Origin: Atlantibacter hermannii
GTDB taxonomy: Bacteria; Pseudomonadota; Gammaproteobacteria; Enterobacterales; Enterobacteriaceae
Direction of reading: 5' to 3'
Assembly (NCBI RefSeq): GCF_009907385.1
Contig: NZ_JAAATR010000031.1
Location: 49,554 to 113,553, forward strand
Length of the DNA: 64,000 nt
The notes beneath the pieces are model-generated. The model ran no database searches. It had not been told where the DNA came from and saw nothing but the letters and a program-made list of their open reading frames with translations. Shown here in pieces: positions 26,744 through 37,300 of this stretch. Position numbers and translations under genes: made by a program. How positions within the stretch are numbered: position 1 is the stretch's first letter; the number at the start of each line of letters is the position of its first letter.

Positions 26744-28513
26744 ATGACTACCCTACCGAAAATCGGCATTCGCCCGGTCATCGATGGTCGCAGAATGGGC
26801 GTGCGCGAATCCTTAGAACAGCAAACCATGGACATGGCGAAAGCCACTGCGCAGCTGCTGGCGGAGCAATTACGCCACCCGTGCGGCGCGACCGTGGAGT
26901 GCGTGATTGCCGATACCTGTATTGCCGGCATGGCGGAATCCGCCGCCTGCGATCAAAAGTTCAGCACCCATAACGTCGGCCTGACCATTACGGTTACGCC
27001 GTGCTGGTGCTACGGCAGCGAAACCATCGATATGGATCCGATGCGCCCGAAAGCGATTTGGGGATTCAACGGCACTGAACGCCCTGGCGCGGTTTACCTG
27101 GCGGCGGCGTTAGCGGCCCACAACCAGAAAGGGCTACCGGCGTTTTCGATATACGGTCACGACGTGCAGGACGCGGGCGACACCGCCATTCCGCAGGACG
27201 TGCAGGAAAAACTGCTGCGCTTCGCCCGCGCCGGGCTGGCGGTGGCCAGCATGAAGGGCAAAAGCTATCTGTCGCTGGGCGGCGTGTCGATGGGCATCGC
27301 CGGCTCGATTGTCGATCACAACTTCTTTGAATCTTATCTCGGCATGAAGGTGCAGGCCGTCGATATGACCGAACTGCGTCGCCGCATCGATCACAAAATT
27401 TACGACGAGCAGGAGCTGGAGCTGGCGGTGAGCTGGGCCGACCAGCATTTCCGCTTTGGTGAAGATAAAAACGCGCAGCAATACCGTCGCGACGAGCAGG
27501 CCAACCGGGCGATCCTGCGCGAAAGCCTGCTGATGGCGATTTGCATTCGCGACATGATGCAGGGCAACCCAAAACTGGCGGAAATCGGGCGTGTGGAAGA
27601 GTCTCTGGGCTACAACGCCATCGCCGCCGGTTTTCAGGGGCAGCGCCACTGGACCGATCAATATCCCAATGGCGACACCGCCGAAGCGCTGTTGAACAGC
27701 TCTTTCGACTGGAACGGCGTGCGTCAGCCCTATGTGGTGGCGACGGAAAACGACAGTCTGAACGGCGTCTCGATGCTGTTTGGCCATCTGCTTACCGGCA
27801 CCGCCCAGGTGTTTGCCGATGTGCGCACCTATTGGTCCGCCGGGGCGGTGGAGCGCGTCACCGGGCATAAACTCACCGGCCATGCGCAGCAGGGCATCAT
27901 CCACCTCATCAACTCGGGGTCGGCGGCGCTGGACGGCACCTGCCGTCAGCAGGATGAAAACGGTAAGCCGACCATGAAACCGCACTGGCAAATCAGCCAG
28001 CAGGAGGCCGATGCCTGTCTGGCGGCCACGGAATGGTGTACGGCGGTGCACGAATATTTCCGCGGAGGCGGTTTTTCATCACGCTTCCTGACCCAGGGCG
28101 GCGTGCCGTTCACCCTGAGCCGCATCAATCTGGTGAAAGGCATTGGGCCGGTATTGCAAATCGCCGAAGGCTGGAGCGTTGAGCTGCCGAAAGCCGTTCA
28201 CGATACCCTCGATAAGCGTACCGACTCCTCCTGGCCGACCACCTGGTTTGCGCCGCGCGTGACCGGCAACGGCCCGTTCCGCGACGTGTACTCGGTGATG
28301 GCGAACTGGGGCGCAAACCATGGAGTATTGACCGTCGGGCATGTGGGCGCGGATCTGATTACCCTGGCATCAATGCTGCGTATTCCGGTGTGCATGCATA
28401 ATGTCGAGGACGAGGCGATTTATCGTCCCACCGCCTGGGCCGCCCACGGCATGGACAGCGAAGGCCAGGATTATCGCGCCTGTCAGAACTACGGGCCTCT
28501 GTACAAACGCTAA
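26744..28513 (+). CDS. fucI: L-fucose isomerase FucI
   Basis: A 589-residue manganese-dependent ketol isomerase converting L-fucose to L-fuculose, nearly the E. coli length (591). Active-site segments of the family are visible: [13 protein letters not shown] near residue 335 with the Glu, FADVRTYW near residue 358 with the Asp, and [16 protein letters not shown] near residue 525 with the His. ATG 26744 follows AGGAATAACA. First gene of the plus-strand fucIKU transcript. Like the E. coli enzyme it may also act on D-arabinose. Confidence 0.97.
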   Translation: MTTLPKIGIRPVIDGRRMGVRESLEQQTMDMAKATAQLLAEQLRHPCGATVECVIADTCIAGMAESAACDQKFSTHNVGLTITVTPCWCYGSETIDMDPMRPKAIWGFNGTERPGAVYLAAALAAHNQKGLPAFSIYGHDVQDAGDTAIPQDVQEKLLRFARAGLAVASMKGKSYLSLGGVSMGIAGSIVDHNFFESYLGMKVQAVDMTELRRRIDHKIYDEQELELAVSWADQHFRFGEDKNAQQYRRDEQANRAILRESLLMAICIRDMMQGNPKLAEIGRVEESLGYNAIAAGFQGQRHWTDQYPNGDTAEALLNSSFDWNGVRQPYVVATENDSLNGVSMLFGHLLTGTAQVFADVRTYWSAGAVERVTGHKLTGHAQQGIIHLINSGSAALDGTCRQQDENGKPTMKPHWQISQQEADACLAATEWCTAVHEYFRGGGFSSRFLTQGGVPFTLSRINLVKGIGPVLQIAEGWSVELPKAVHDTLDKRTDSSWPTTWFAPRVTGNGPFRDVYSVMANWGANHGVLTVGHVGADLITLASMLRIPVCMHNVEDEAIYRPTAWAAHGMDSEGQDYRACQNYGPLYKR

Positions 28514-28520
28514 CCGAATA

Positions 28521-28550
28521 CGGGGCGGCCAGCGGGTCGCCCCGTTTTTT
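28521..28550 (+). terminator. Intrinsic terminator or attenuator between fucI and fucK
   Basis: CGGGGCG and CGCCCCG pair around a 10-nt loop and are followed directly by six Ts. It lies 7 bp after the fucI stop and just upstream of the fucK ribosome binding site, so it probably cuts the amount of fucK and fucU message relative to fucI. Confidence 0.8.
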
Positions 28551-28561
28551 CAGGAGAGTTG

Positions 28562-30004
28562 ATGATGCAAGACGCAGTTCTGGTGCTCGACTGTGGCGCC
28601 ACCAACGTGCGGGCGATTGCGGTAGATAATCGGGGGCAAATTCTGGCAAAGGGCGTGGTCGCCAACGCCAGCGAGCCCGCCGCCGGGGATCCCGCCTGGC
28701 ATAACTGGTCCCTCGATCATATTCTTCAGCGGTTTCAGCAATGCTGCCAGCACATCGCCCCGCAACTGGCCGGGCTGAATCTGCGCGCGATGACCGTCAC
28801 TACCTTTGGCGTGGACGGCGCGCTCACCGATGCGCAAGGCGAGCTGCTGTATCCCGTCATCAGCTGGAAATGTCCGCGTACCGTGCCGGTGATGAATGAC
28901 ATTGCGCGAATAATTGACCCGCAAACCCTTCAGCAAATTTCCGGCATCGGGCAGTTCAGCTTTAATACGCTGTATAAGCTGCTCTGGCTGAAGCACAACC
29001 AGCCGCAGGCGCTGGAAAATGCTCATGCCTGGCTGTTTATCTCTTCGCTGATTAACCAACGCCTGACCGGCGAATTCACGACCGATCGCACTATGGCGGG
29101 CACCAGTCAGCTGATGGATCTGCATACCGGCGTGTTTAGCGACGTGATATTACAGCGGGCGGGCATCCCGGCGCGGTTGTTCCCGCGCCAGGTTGCGCCA
29201 GGCGACATCGTGGGCGAACTGCGCCCGCAGATGGCGGATTTTCTCGGCATTCGCCCCGGCATTCCGGTGATTGCCGCCGGGCACGACACCCAGTTCGCGC
29301 TGTTTGGCTCCGGCGCGGGGCTGGACGAGCCGGTGCTGTCATCCGGCACATGGGAAATCCTGATGGTGCGCAGCGCGCAAATTAATACCGCTTTGCTGCC
29401 GCAGCATCCGGGTTCCACTTGCGAGCTGGATAGCCACCCGGCGTGGTTTAACCCCGGCCTGCAGTGGCTGGCGTCGGGCGTGCTGGAATGGGTGCGTAAA
29501 AGCTGGTGGCCGCAAGGCGAGGGCGCGGCGGTGTATCAGCAGATGATGGCGGAAGCGGCAGCGTTACCGCCGGGCGCGCAGGGCGTCACCATGCAGGGTA
29601 ATTTGCTGGAGGGGAGCGACTCCGGCTGGCGCGGCGTGACGTTAAACACTACCCGCGGCCATTTTTACCGGGCGGCGCTGGAAAATCTCACCTGGCAACT
29701 GAAAAACAACCTACAGGTACTGGAAACCCTCGGCGGCTTTCGCGCGCGGGAGTTGCTGCTGGTAGGCGGCGGCAGCCGCAATATGCTGTGGAACCAAATG
29801 AAAGCCGATATTCTCGATCTGCCCATTAAAATACTCAGTGAAGCAGAAACCACGGTGGTGGGCGCGGCGCTGTACGCCTGGGCGGGCTGCGGCGAGTTCG
29901 CCAATGCGGATGCGGCGCGCGCCAGCCTCGACTGGCGTTATCGCACTCTCTGGCCTGGCGAACAGCGCGATCTGTGGAAAACCCTAAGGAGCTCATCATG
30001 TTGA
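28562..30004 (+). CDS. fucK: L-fuculokinase FucK
   Basis: A 480-residue FGGY-family kinase phosphorylating L-fuculose at O1. The N-terminal phosphate loop [13 protein letters not shown] near residue 10, the [11 protein letters not shown] segment near residue 80 with the catalytic Asp, and the late LLVGGGSRN adenosine loop near residue 400 are conserved. ATG 28562 or 28565 follows AGGAGAG; the choice does not change the fold. The end overlaps fucU by 7 bp. Downstream of the fucI terminator, so its expression may depend on readthrough. Confidence 0.95.
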   Translation: MMQDAVLVLDCGATNVRAIAVDNRGQILAKGVVANASEPAAGDPAWHNWSLDHILQRFQQCCQHIAPQLAGLNLRAMTVTTFGVDGALTDAQGELLYPVISWKCPRTVPVMNDIARIIDPQTLQQISGIGQFSFNTLYKLLWLKHNQPQALENAHAWLFISSLINQRLTGEFTTDRTMAGTSQLMDLHTGVFSDVILQRAGIPARLFPRQVAPGDIVGELRPQMADFLGIRPGIPVIAAGHDTQFALFGSGAGLDEPVLSSGTWEILMVRSAQINTALLPQHPGSTCELDSHPAWFNPGLQWLASGVLEWVRKSWWPQGEGAAVYQQMMAEAAALPPGAQGVTMQGNLLEGSDSGWRGVTLNTTRGHFYRAALENLTWQLKNNLQVLETLGGFRARELLLVGGGSRNMLWNQMKADILDLPIKILSEAETTVVGAALYAWAGCGEFANADAARASLDWRYRTLWPGEQRDLWKTLRSSSC

Positions 30005-30426
30005 AAACCATTTCGCCGTTAATCTCTCCGGATCTGCTGAAAGTGCTGGCGGAGATGGGCCATGGCGATGAGATTATTTTTGCCGATGCCCACTTCCCGG
30101 CGCACAGTCTCGGGCCGCAGACGCTGCGCGCCGACGGCTCGACGGTGAGCGAGCTGCTGGCCGCCGTGATCCCGCTGTTTGAGCTCGACAGCTACGCGCC
30201 TCCGCTGGTGATGATGGCGCCGGTAGACGGCGATGAATGCGATCCCGCTGTGGAAGCCCGCTATCGCGCGGCGCTGTTCAACGGCCAGCCGGGGCCGGAA
30301 ATCGAGCGTATCGATCGCTACGCGTTTTACGACCGGGCCCGCCAGGCCTATGCCATCGTGGTGACGCGGGAGTGCGCGAAGTACGGCAATATTTTGCTCA
30401 AGAAAGGCGTCACTCCGCTCACATAA
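29998..30426 (+). CDS. fucU: L-fucose mutarotase FucU
   Basis: A 142-residue RbsD/FucU-family mutarotase that interconverts alpha- and beta-L-fucose to supply the isomerase. [18 protein letters not shown] near residue 20 carries the conserved catalytic His, and the end [13 protein letters not shown] matches E. coli FucU. AAGGAG in the fucK tail serves as its ribosome binding site. A second homologue is at 46547-46972. Confidence 0.96.
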   Translation: MLKTISPLISPDLLKVLAEMGHGDEIIFADAHFPAHSLGPQTLRADGSTVSELLAAVIPLFELDSYAPPLVMMAPVDGDECDPAVEARYRAALFNGQPGPEIERIDRYAFYDRARQAYAIVVTRECAKYGNILLKKGVTPLT

Positions 30427-30451
30427 TCATCAACATTAATGACCTGTCATC

Positions 30452-30473
30452 TGCGCCAGGTTAAGCTGGCGCA
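30452..30473 (+). terminator. Hairpin downstream of fucU
   Basis: TGCGCCAG and CTGGCGCA with a 6-nt loop, followed by TCACTGTTT. A weak intrinsic terminator for fucIKU is likely. Confidence 0.6.
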
Positions 30474-30493
30474 TCACTGTTTACCCGCGTGAT

Positions 30494-30525
30494 TGTCATT
30501 CAGACTGTATATAGTCTGAATGACA
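30494..30525. promoter_or_regulatory. Long palindrome upstream of yeaR
   Basis: Arms TGTCATTCAGACT and AGTCTGAATGACA (13 bp, perfect) around GTATAT. A further AATGACA half-site follows at 30533. It is too long and lacks a T-run for an ordinary terminator, so an operator is more likely. The TGTCATTC half also occurs at 37694, before the ROK regulator gene. Confidence 0.55.
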
Positions 30526-30597
30526 CTGTTAAAATGACAATTCTTCTCATTTGATTTTTTCAGTTAATTGATTTTTATGGTTTTTATTCCTGGCATG

Positions 30598-30610
30598 GAA
30601 GATGCAGAGC
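30598..30610 (+). promoter_or_regulatory. Possible NsrR half-site upstream of yeaR
   Basis: GAAGATGCAGAGC contains the AAGATGC half of the NsrR motif, about 35 bp before the yeaR start. Only one half-site is good. NsrR control is suggested mainly because yeaR and ygbA are both NsrR targets in E. coli. Confidence 0.4.
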
Positions 30611-30644
30611 AAAGTGAAATAACGTCACTTTTGAGGTCAGACTC

Positions 30645-31004
30645 ATGGCACATCGCATTCCTGCAGAATATAAACACACCCGTTCTACCGCTTTCTTTGA
30701 GCGTTCTACGGTTCCCCAGGCGCTGTTAACCCATCACAACACCAAAAAAGGCGTCTACGGTCGCCTTTCCGTGATGCGCGGCGCGGTAAAATATATCGGT
30801 TTTAAAAACGAGCACGATCAGACGCCGGAAATTGAAGTTATCATTCATGAAGGGCAGTTTGGCGTTAGCCCGCCGCAGTACTGGCATCGCATTGAACTGC
30901 TGACGCCGGACACCTGTTTCAACATCGACTTTTTCGCCGCCCCGGATGCAGAACTGGATGGCAAAGGGTTTGGCCAGGTGGTGCAGACGAAAATCAGCCA
31001 CTGA
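30645..31004 (+). CDS. yeaR: YeaR-like cupin-type protein (DUF1971)
   Basis: A 119-residue protein, the length of E. coli YeaR, with the conserved stretches YKHTRSTAFFERSTVPQ, YGRLSVMRGAVKY and FGVSPPQYWHRIE. The fold is a small cupin related to the C-terminal part of tellurite-resistance proteins. In E. coli the gene is induced by nitrate and nitric oxide; the biochemical role is unknown. RBS-like TTGAGG lies upstream. Followed after 12 bp by ygbA, suggesting one stress-response transcript. Confidence 0.88.
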   Translation: MAHRIPAEYKHTRSTAFFERSTVPQALLTHHNTKKGVYGRLSVMRGAVKYIGFKNEHDQTPEIEVIIHEGQFGVSPPQYWHRIELLTPDTCFNIDFFAAPDAELDGKGFGQVVQTKISH

Positions 31005-31016
31005 CAGGAGAACAGC

Positions 31017-31355
31017 ATGGGCGCGCGCCTCGATCGTGAAAAGCTGACTATCCAGAAAATGATTGCGCTGTACCAGCGCAAAAGCCCGCAGGCGCTGGCG
31101 GAGCCCGCCCATTATCAGGCGCTGTATGACTACGCCATGAAGCGCCTTGATAAATGCGTGTTTGGTGAAAACAAACCCGCCTGCCGCCAGTGCCCGATCC
31201 ACTGTTACCAACCCGCCAAACGGGAAGAGATGAAGCAGATTATGCGCTGGGCGGGGCCGAAGATGTTATGGCGGCACCCCATTTTGACTCTTCATCATTT
31301 CATCGACGATCGCGCCCCGGTGCCGGAAATCCCTGAGAAGTACCGCAAAAAATAG
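31017..31355 (+). CDS. ygbA: YgbA-like protein, nitrous-oxide-stimulated promoter family
   Basis: A 112-residue basic protein of the YgbA family, which is induced by reactive nitrogen species in enteric bacteria. A Cys cluster CVFGENKPACRQCPIHCY near residue 48 has four Cys that could bind a metal or cluster. The C-terminal part, MRWAGPKMLWRHPILTLHHFIDD, is the family signature. ATG 31017 follows CAGGAGAACAGC. Linked to yeaR. A tie to nitrosative stress is family knowledge; the molecular function is not known to me. Confidence 0.85.
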   Translation: MGARLDREKLTIQKMIALYQRKSPQALAEPAHYQALYDYAMKRLDKCVFGENKPACRQCPIHCYQPAKREEMKQIMRWAGPKMLWRHPILTLHHFIDDRAPVPEIPEKYRKK

Positions 31356-32032
31356 CGTTCTACTCACCAGGGGGCATAAAGCCGTCATCCCGATGTTGGA
31401 AGGGGGATGAATCCACTGGAATAGCAGGAGTCGCGTAAGCGATCTGGCTGATGGGCATGATGGGCCAGGTTCCGCGCCCGGCATTGCTGGCGCGCGCTTC
31501 CCGGTAACGCTTCAGTCGCCCGCGTTACCGTTAACGACCAGGCGTCATGATCGTTCGCCGTGGCGAGAAAAAGCAATGCTTTGCGATAAAATCTGAATTC
31601 CCTTTGCGTGTATACATTTCTACGCAGTGAAGTCGTTTCATCGATAGACCCTGAACGAGATTAAGTAGTGGTTCTACTAATATAATATTAGATATATCCC
31701 ATGGATCAATGGACGCCTCAAAGCTTTTTTTAATACCCTTCAGATAAACAAAGATATATATCCGGGTTTTAACAAAAAAAGCTTTTACAGATAAAAGAAA
31801 GGATTTTATATACGATTATTTGCTATCAATGTTGTTATTTATCAACAGCTTTAATTTGTTGTACAAATTAAATGTTTTCACGGATAAAAATTTTTTTTAG
31901 TAAAATTGTTTTTATTTTGCTAAGCGCCTCACACTACTTAACCGTGAGGATGTGAGGGCGATAAAATAAGTTTTAGGAAATCATCCGGACCCTTTTGGTT
32001 TTGCTAAAAGGGTCTGGAATATGTCATGCAGG
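31356..32032. other. Intergenic region with an AT-rich tract, no gene recognised
   Basis: This gap of 677 bp holds no convincing gene. From about 31600 to 31980 it is markedly AT-rich compared with its surroundings. An 11-bp inverted repeat, AAGCTTTTTTT at 31721-31731 and AAAAAAAGCTT at 31774-31784, flanks 42 bp. CCTCACA at 31927-31933 pairs with TGTGAGG at 31951-31957. It may be a remnant of transferred DNA or hold an unrecognised small RNA. Confidence 0.5.
31988..32014. terminator. Terminator after the aldose epimerase gene
   Basis: GACCCTTTT and AAAAGGGTC pair perfectly around a 9-nt loop, about 20 bp past the minus-strand epimerase stop. Confidence 0.6.
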
Positions 32033-32866
32033 TTACAACGCGCCAATTTGCAGGGTTAACGTTAAATTTTCCCCGGTCATTAACAGCCTTAGCCCCGGTT
32101 GTCCGGGCTGATTATGGGCATTAACCGGATGCGTCTGGGGTTCCAGGCAAATAAATTCGCTTTGCGGTGTCTGGTAGACCATTAACCATGGCGTATTGCT
32201 ACAGAGAACAAAGTGACTTTCATTACTGATAAGCCGTGCGATACCATTCCAGCCGGAATAACCATTGTTAATCCATTGCGCGCCGGGAATTGACGGCACC
32301 ATAAAATCCAGCGCGGCGGGTATGACCGATGACCATTCGAGCGGTAAATGTTGTGGACCTTCCGGCCAGTATCCGCCAGCAGAAAATTGCACCCGCGTTT
32401 GCGGCGTTTTGGCAAAGTAAGGATGAAAACCCGCCCCATAAAGCATTGGTGTTGCGCCATAGTGAGTAATTACTAGCTTTGCTTTAAATCGGTTCTCTTC
32501 GAGGGCATACGTGATTTGTGCGCGGTAGTCGAAACCACATGCTTCTGTGGCGCGCAGTTGCAGAGTTATTGCGTGCTCACCGGCATCGCAAACCTCCCAT
32601 TCCCTGAGCCAACCGTTACCATGTAAAAAACCTTCTGGATCGCCAGCCTGGCCCGGCAAATCAACCTGGGTATGACGTAGCGGAAAGCGGTTTTCCGCCA
32701 CCCGGTTCGCCAGCGGCAGCATGGGGAAAAGCGCGCTATCGCCGGGATGGAACGACGCATTGTCCTGCCAGGCACGGAGGATCGGGTGTTTATCGGCAGT
32801 TTCCAGCGCCAGCAGCGCCGCGCCTTGCGAAGTCACCCGCATCCGAAGATGCGGGTTTTGCAGCAT
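32033..32866 (-). CDS. Aldose 1-epimerase family protein
   Basis: A 277-residue galactose-mutarotase-fold protein. Typical elements are FPMLPLANRVAENRF near residue 48 with the substrate-binding Asn-Arg pair, the GFLHGNGWLREWEV segment with the active-site His near residue 80, and GFHPYFAK near residue 147. The closing FICLEPQTHPVNAHN segment supplies the catalytic Glu. ATG 32866 sits 6 nt after GGAG. It follows the sugar transporter gene in one transcript with the DUF5107 protein, so it probably mutarotates the sugar imported or released by them. Confidence 0.88.
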   Translation of the reverse strand: MLQNPHLRMRVTSQGAALLALETADKHPILRAWQDNASFHPGDSALFPMLPLANRVAENRFPLRHTQVDLPGQAGDPEGFLHGNGWLREWEVCDAGEHAITLQLRATEACGFDYRAQITYALEENRFKAKLVITHYGATPMLYGAGFHPYFAKTPQTRVQFSAGGYWPEGPQHLPLEWSSVIPAALDFMVPSIPGAQWINNGYSGWNGIARLISNESHFVLCSNTPWLMVYQTPQSEFICLEPQTHPVNAHNQPGQPGLRLLMTGENLTLTLQIGAL

Positions 32867-32877
32867 AAAGATCTCCA

Positions 32878-34317
32878 TTACGGGTTCACGCGCTGAGCCG
32901 CGGGCGTATGCAGCGGATCGCCGCCCGCCATGTGTTTCTCCAGCGCTTCCAGCGTCACGCCTTTGGTTTCCGGCACTTTACGCAGCACAAAAATATAGCC
33001 TGCCGCGCAAATGACGCCGTAGAGCATAAAGCTGCCCGCCGCGCCCAGACCGGCGTTGAGCAGCGGGAAGGTGTAAGTGAGAATAAAGCAGGCCACCCAC
33101 AGCGCCAGCGTACCTACCGACATCGCCAGCCCGCGCACCCGGTTAGGGAAGATTTCCGACAGCAGCACCCAGGTGACCGGGGCGAGGGTCAGCGCATAGA
33201 TGGCGATGGCGGCAAGCACCAGGACCAGCACCGGCCAGCCGAGAATGCCCAGCCCGTAGGCGGCGGCGATCAGCGCATAAATCACCGTCAGGCCCGCCGC
33301 GCCAATCAGCATCAGTTTGCGACGGCCCAGTTTATCCACCAGCGGCAGGGCGATAATGGTAAACACCAGGTTGATTAAGCCGGTGGCGACAATCGATTTC
33401 AGGGTGCTGTTAATATCGAAACCGGCGGAGGCAAAAATCTCCTGCGCGTAGTTAAAGATGACGTTTATCCCGCACCACTGCTGGAACACCGCCAGCACCA
33501 TGCCGATGATGATAATCGGCTTCACTTTCGGCTCCAGCAGCGCGGAGTAGCTTACCTTCCGGGCATTGGCATCGGCGCTGAGGGTCTGTTTGATGTCTGC
33601 CAGGGTGGTATCGGCATAGCTTTGCGAACCGATTTTCAGCAACGTTTTGCGGGCGCGTTCGGTTTTCCCGGCGCGGGCCAGCCAGCGCGGGGATTCCGGC
33701 ACAAAGAACATCATCACCAGGAACAGGAACGACGGCACCCCGCAGGCGGCGAACATCCAGCGCCAGCCCATCTGGCCGTTCCAGCTTTGCTGGATTTCCA
33801 GCAGCGTGGCGTTGGAGGCGACCGGTTGGGCAATCGCCAGGTTAATCAGCTGCGCCGCCAGCACGCCGATCACAATGGTGAGCTGGTTGATGGCCACGAA
33901 TTTGCCGCGCTTTTCCGCCGGGCTGACTTCGGCGATATACATTGGGCTCACCGCAGCGGCCAGGCCGATGCCGATACCGCCGACGATGCGGAACACCACG
34001 AACAGATCGAAATTGGTGGCGACCGCCGTGCCCCATGCGGAAAGCGTAAACAGGATGGCGGCGATAATCAGCGGGATTTTGCGGCCCAGTTTGTCGGCGC
34101 ACCAGCCGGAGATAAATGCGCCAAAAATACAGCCCACCAGCGCTGAGCTCATCGCCCAACCGGACACCGCCGGGTCAGTAATATTGAAATAGGCCTCGTA
34201 GAAGGGTTTCGCCCCGCCAATCACCACCCAGTCGTAACCGAATAACAGGCCGCCGCAGGCGGCGACCAGGCAAATCATCCATATGTAGCCCATACGGAGT
34301 TGTTGAGTGTTATGCAT
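32878..34317 (-). CDS. Sugar/proton symporter of the MFS sugar porter family
   Basis: A 479-residue, 12-helix member of the XylE/AraE/GalP family. Sugar porter signatures are visible: LLFGYDWVVIGGA near residue 25, DKLGRKIPL near 75, RIVGGIGIGLAAAVSPMYIAEVSPAEKRG near 112, PESPRWL near 208 and the VDKLGRRKLM loop near 325. The second half has QQWCGINVIFNYAQ. The family carries pentoses or hexoses with protons; the particular sugar cannot be read off. It stands between the DUF5107 protein gene and the epimerase gene. Confidence 0.92.
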   Translation of the reverse strand: MHNTQQLRMGYIWMICLVAACGGLLFGYDWVVIGGAKPFYEAYFNITDPAVSGWAMSSALVGCIFGAFISGWCADKLGRKIPLIIAAILFTLSAWGTAVATNFDLFVVFRIVGGIGIGLAAAVSPMYIAEVSPAEKRGKFVAINQLTIVIGVLAAQLINLAIAQPVASNATLLEIQQSWNGQMGWRWMFAACGVPSFLFLVMMFFVPESPRWLARAGKTERARKTLLKIGSQSYADTTLADIKQTLSADANARKVSYSALLEPKVKPIIIIGMVLAVFQQWCGINVIFNYAQEIFASAGFDINSTLKSIVATGLINLVFTIIALPLVDKLGRRKLMLIGAAGLTVIYALIAAAYGLGILGWPVLVLVLAAIAIYALTLAPVTWVLLSEIFPNRVRGLAMSVGTLALWVACFILTYTFPLLNAGLGAAGSFMLYGVICAAGYIFVLRKVPETKGVTLEALEKHMAGGDPLHTPAAQRVNP

Positions 34318-34354
34318 GATGTTCCTCTCCCGTTGAGAGAAGTCGTTATGGGAA

Positions 34355-34370
34355 GGGGGATCGCTCCCCC
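34355..34370. repeat. Intercistronic hairpin between the DUF5107 gene and the transporter gene
   Basis: GGGGGA and TCCCCC around TCGC. It lies directly after the DUF5107 stop on the minus strand and could limit readthrough or protect the message end. Confidence 0.45.
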
Positions 34371-34377
34371 CGTTTAG

Positions 34378-37300
34378 TTAATCAGCGATCGGGCTGTTGC
34401 TCAGGGCCAGCAGCAGATGCGCTTTGTCATGGGCCGGGTTAAGTGCCAGCAGGGTGTCGATACGCTCGCTAAAGGCATGGCGCTCGCCCAGCCCCAGATA
34501 GCCCAGTGCCTCGACAAACAGGCAGTGCTGGCGATGCTGCTGCTGCGGGTCGCTGTCCAGCACCACCAGATCCGGCAGGGAGACCGCGAAGAAATCGCTC
34601 TCCACCGGATCGTTCTGATGCTGTTGCCCCCAGGCGATAAACTGGCGGAAACGCGTCTCGGCCTGCTCATACTCGCCGAGACGCTTCAGCGCCATGGCCT
34701 GCCAGAACTGATAATCCACCGGCTGATCGTTGTAGTAGCGTCCGGCATCAAGGCCCGCGTCGCCCTGGATGGCCTGCCGCCAGGCCGCATCGGCGTGCTG
34801 GGTTTCCTGCTGTTGTTCAGCGCACCAGCCCAGCAGATACCAGATGTCGTTATCGGTTTGCCCGGCCAGACGGCCTTCGCCAAGATTAAGCGGGTAGTGC
34901 AGCGCCTCTTTCAGCAGGCTTTGCGCGCTGCGGTAATCGCCATGTTGAATCGCCTCTAACGCCCGGCGCTGCTGGTTGATCAGATACTGGCCGGTCACTT
35001 TGCCTTCGCCCCCTTCCCACGGGTGGAAAGTGCGTTGCGCCAGCACCGCGTGGGCCTCGGCGTTTTTGCCGTGGATATGCCACAGGCTGAGCAACTCGGC
35101 GGTGAGATCGTCGCGCATCAATGCCACGGGCTGGTGTTTTTCCAACAGGGCCAGGCGCTGCGCGGTGGGGCGGCCCAGCTGTTTGTGCAGATAATCCAGC
35201 TCGAACAGCAGGCGCGGGTTTTCCGGCTCCAGCTCCGCCGCTCTGCGCAGCGACGCTTCCGCCTGTGCGGCGTCGTGCTGTTTATTCCAGGCCCAGATGC
35301 CCAGCAGGCGATGAACGGCGGCGAAGTCAGGCAGCTGCTGGCGGGTAAATTCCCAGCAGGCTACTGCCTCGGCGTACAGCCGTTTGCTGTAGTAAAAACA
35401 GCCCAGCAGATATTGGGCAAAGCCGTCCTGCGGCAGCTGGCGCAGCATTTCCACTTCATCCACCAGGTTCGGGAAGCGCACTTTACGCGTAAAGTTGGCT
35501 TTGGCCTGCGCCAGCCAGCGCTGGCGTTGCGCGTCGTCTTCCAGCGCCGCGCGCCACAGCAGCGGCAGGGTCTCCTGGTTATCCAGCAGCGCTAGCAACT
35601 CGCGGGCCTCGGCTTTCATCCCAAGACTGACCAGCCAGCCTGCCAGCACCGATGCGTTAACGCCGCGCTGGTTAGTGATTTCGCGCAGTTGAGTGAGCGC
35701 TTGCTCACTTTGCGAAATGGCATAGCGTGCATAGTGCAGCGCGTAGCTCAGGGGGGAGTCGGCAAGCTGCTGCTCGATATAGGTTAGCGCTGCATCGCGC
35801 TGGCCGTTTTGGGCCATCAGCAGGGCATTCAGTGCCATCGCCAGGTTGTTGCTGGCGTTGAAGCGCAGGCTCTGCTGGCAGAATGCCAGCGCTTTGGCGC
35901 TCTCGCCCCGCCGCAGTGCCAGGCGGGCCAGGTCGTAAAACGCCGCGTCCCGGCAGTTGCCGCTCCAGCTGGCTTTAAAGTAATGGTCGTATGCCGCATC
36001 GAGCTGGCCCTGTTTTTCCAGCGCCGCGCCCAGCAACTGGCTCGCCTGGCCGCACTGCGGGTTTTTGTTCAGGCGGTGCGCGCGTTTTAACGCCGCTTCG
36101 GCATGGGCCTGGGCCTGCGTCCATCGGGCGCGGTTAAACTCCAGCGTTGCCAGCGCCACGTTGCAGCGGTAATCATGCGGATCCAGCTCCAGCGCCCGCT
36201 GGTAGTAGTCGAACGCGGAGCGGCTGGCGTGCAGGTATTGCTCCAGATGCTGGCCGATGAAATAGAGTTCATCGGAACTGGCGATGTCGGCAGGCAGCGC
36301 CGGGGCGGAGGCGGGATCGGGCAGCGGCGTTGCGTCGGCGATATGCTCCAGGTAGTGCAATATCGGCTGACCACTGGCGTCGCGTAAGGTCAGGGTCAGA
36401 CGATCCGGGAAGCGGTCCGCAATGACATCCTGCCACGCCTGGGCCGGGGTTAAGGACAGCGGCTGCTGCCAGACGATAGCGCCGTCCTGTGACAGCGCCA
36501 GCGTCACGTCGCTAAGCGGCGCGATGGCATACACCCCAAGGTGCAACTGCCCGTTATGGCGCTCCAGCTTGATTGCCGCCTCGGTGCTGGCGTTCTGCAA
36601 CGTGCCGAGATGGCTGTAAGGCAGGAAGTTCTGCACAAACACTTTTTCTTCGAACGGGGCAATCCAGGTGAAGTCCGGCTGGTTATCGGTAAACACCCCG
36701 GTCATCAGTTCAATATATGGCCCGTTTTCATCGGTGAGATTGCGATCCCAGGCCTGGCCGAAATCGCCGTAGCCCCAGCTCCACTGTTTTTTGCCCGGCG
36801 AGACGTGGTGATCTGCCACGTGCAGCAGCCCGCCGTTTTCCCCGTGGTGCCATGCGCCGACAAAATCGTAGTCCGATTTATCCGCCATATAGGAAGTGGG
36901 AACCGGGATGTTTTTGTAGCGCGAGATATCCACGCCCGCCGAGTAGTCCACTTTGTAATAGGTGCCGTGCGCAATCGGGAATGAGGAAACGTCGCGCTTG
37001 CCGTGGTCGAACACCGCGGTGACGTCCGGTGGGAAGACGCTTTGATGATCGTCGCCGCCTTTGACTGCCGGGTTTGCCCACCACAGGAAGTGGCGCGGCG
37101 TGGCGTTGGGGTTGAACACTTTGCCGGTGATTTCAATCAGCGCTTTGTGCGGATAGAGGGTAAAACCGGTCATCACCTGCAGGCCGCGCATCGGCTCCAC
37201 TTCCCCTAACCAGACGGTTTGCGAGCCGTCGTCGTTGGACTTGATGGTGACGTCCACGGGCATAAAGGTGGTCGGGCGATGGTGCTGCGGCCAGTTGAAC

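Noticed and set aside
31266..31576. Short minus-strand frames after ygbA
   Set aside because: They overlap the ygbA end or the following gap and show no start site or similarity pattern.
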